From: Synergistaceae bacterium
Lineage (GTDB): Bacteria; Synergistota; Synergistia; Synergistales; Synergistaceae
Assembly (NCBI GenBank): GCA_030531285.1
Contig: JAUNNW010000057.1
Span: 2,477 to 8,594, forward strand
Direction: 5' to 3'
Length of the DNA: 6,118 nucleotides
A program made the position numbers and the translations under genes. Of the stretch, positions 5,906 through 6,118 are shown one piece after another; within the stretch, counting starts at the first letter, position 1, and the number at the start of each line of letters is the position of its first letter. The notes under the pieces are model-generated. The model had not been told where the DNA came from. It ran no database searches and worked only from the letters and a program-made list of their open reading frames with translations.

Positions 5906-6053
5906 GCACTTCGGTAACGTTCTCCGGCGGAGTTCGGGCTTAAGCTCTTATACGCGAGGCCTCTGTGACCAAGGGTGTGGGCAGGGAAAGCAAGAGCCCT
6001 GCGGCTTCGGAGGAAAATGAACGGTGCTCCCAGTAAGAAGTAATCCGAAGTGC
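5906..6053 (+). ncRNA. Candidate structured RNA, unassigned
   Basis: The stretch closes on itself: GCACTTCGG (5906-5914) pairs perfectly with CCGAAGTGC (6045-6053). Inside are two local stems in the left arm, CTCC-GGC-GGAG (5922-5932) and GGGCT/AGCTC (5936-5947, one G-U). A second long-range helix, CCTCTG (5960-5965) with CGGAGG (6008-6013), has one U-G. The apical hairpin is GCAGGG (5981-5986) with CCCTGC (5997-6002). Both G-U pairs fit the plus strand and would be A-C mismatches on the minus, which sets the strand. The rod with a central bubble recalls 6S RNA in outline, but I cannot match it to the 6S, SRP, tmRNA or RNase P consensus, and no strong promoter is seen. Coordinates are those of the fold, not of a transcript. 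Confidence 0.35.
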
Positions 6054-6080
6054 AACAAAAAGTAACAAAAAGCAACAAAA
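6051..6080 (+). repeat. Three tandem 10-nt A-tract repeats
   Basis: TGCAACAAAA, AGTAACAAAA and AGCAACAAAA lie head to tail in exact 10-nt phase, directly after the closing stem of the candidate RNA. A-tracts repeated once per helical turn bend DNA; as RNA this would be an unstructured A-rich linker. Confidence 0.8.
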
Positions 6081-6091
6081 CAGAGGCAGAT

Positions 6092-6113
6092 TGCCGAAAT
6101 GTAAATTTCGGCA
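6092..6113. terminator. 9-bp hairpin at the right edge, possible terminator
   Basis: TGCCGAAAT (6092-6100), loop GTAA, then ATTTCGGCA (6105-6113): a perfect stem. On the plus strand the bases after it are mostly outside the window, so a T-run cannot be judged. On the minus strand it is followed by ATCTGCCTCTGTTTTG, with T-runs only about 11 nt later, not a canonical terminator. It could end the candidate plus-strand RNA, or a minus-strand gene to the right. Confidence 0.45.
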
Positions 6114-6118
6114 GTCAA

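Noticed and set aside
5731..5943. 70-codon plus-strand reading frame starting with TTG
   Set aside because: No ribosome binding site, no recognisable family, and it runs through several stem-loops that explain the sequence better.
5742..6060. RNase P RNA, tmRNA, SRP RNA, tRNA or a known riboswitch
   Set aside because: I looked for the conserved cores (for example GAGGAAAGTCCGGGC, GGAAGGAAGCAGC, a GGTTCGA T-arm, and cobalamin, FMN, TPP and SAM motifs) on both strands and found none.

Overview
The window is a compact bacterial segment in which every supported gene lies on the minus strand. Base composition is near balanced, with short intergenic gaps, good GGAGG-type ribosome binding sites and clear sigma70-like promoters (three exact TATAAT boxes with a gene behind them). 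The gene set, the anaerobe-style FeoA-FeoB fusion and the unusual P-loop of the YchF protein suggest an anaerobic, possibly gut-dwelling bacterium. Synergistota is my best guess, with clostridia-like Firmicutes as the alternative. This is an impression from protein style, not a computed placement.

In transcription order (right to left), the right end (about 5411-6118) has no convincing gene. It holds an AT-rich tract with a 20-bp palindrome, a pair of nearly identical 23-nt direct repeats, and a GC-richer, hairpin-dense, non-coding stretch (about 5720-6118). The best part of that stretch can be drawn as a closed rod-like RNA on the plus strand (5906-6053). It is followed by three phased 10-nt A-tract repeats and a terminal hairpin. 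This is the least explained part of the window. Next comes an iron-uptake operon: an extended -10 promoter overlapped by a palindromic, DtxR-like operator drives feoB (with a FeoA domain fused at its N-terminus) and a second, free-standing feoA.

A new promoter in the feoA-bmp gap then drives a secreted BMP/PnrA-family solute-binding protein and the universally conserved ATPase YchF, 33 nt apart and probably co-transcribed. The ychF transcript ends at a strong intrinsic terminator (444-479). Beyond it lie a 46-bp nested inverted repeat and the promoter and leader of typA (bipA), of which only the first 63 codons are in the window.

Functionally, FeoB and FeoA take up ferrous iron. The BMP protein would deliver a nucleoside-like or other small ligand to an ABC permease not seen here. 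YchF and TypA are ribosome-associated P-loop NTPases. Apart from iron uptake, the genes do not form one pathway.
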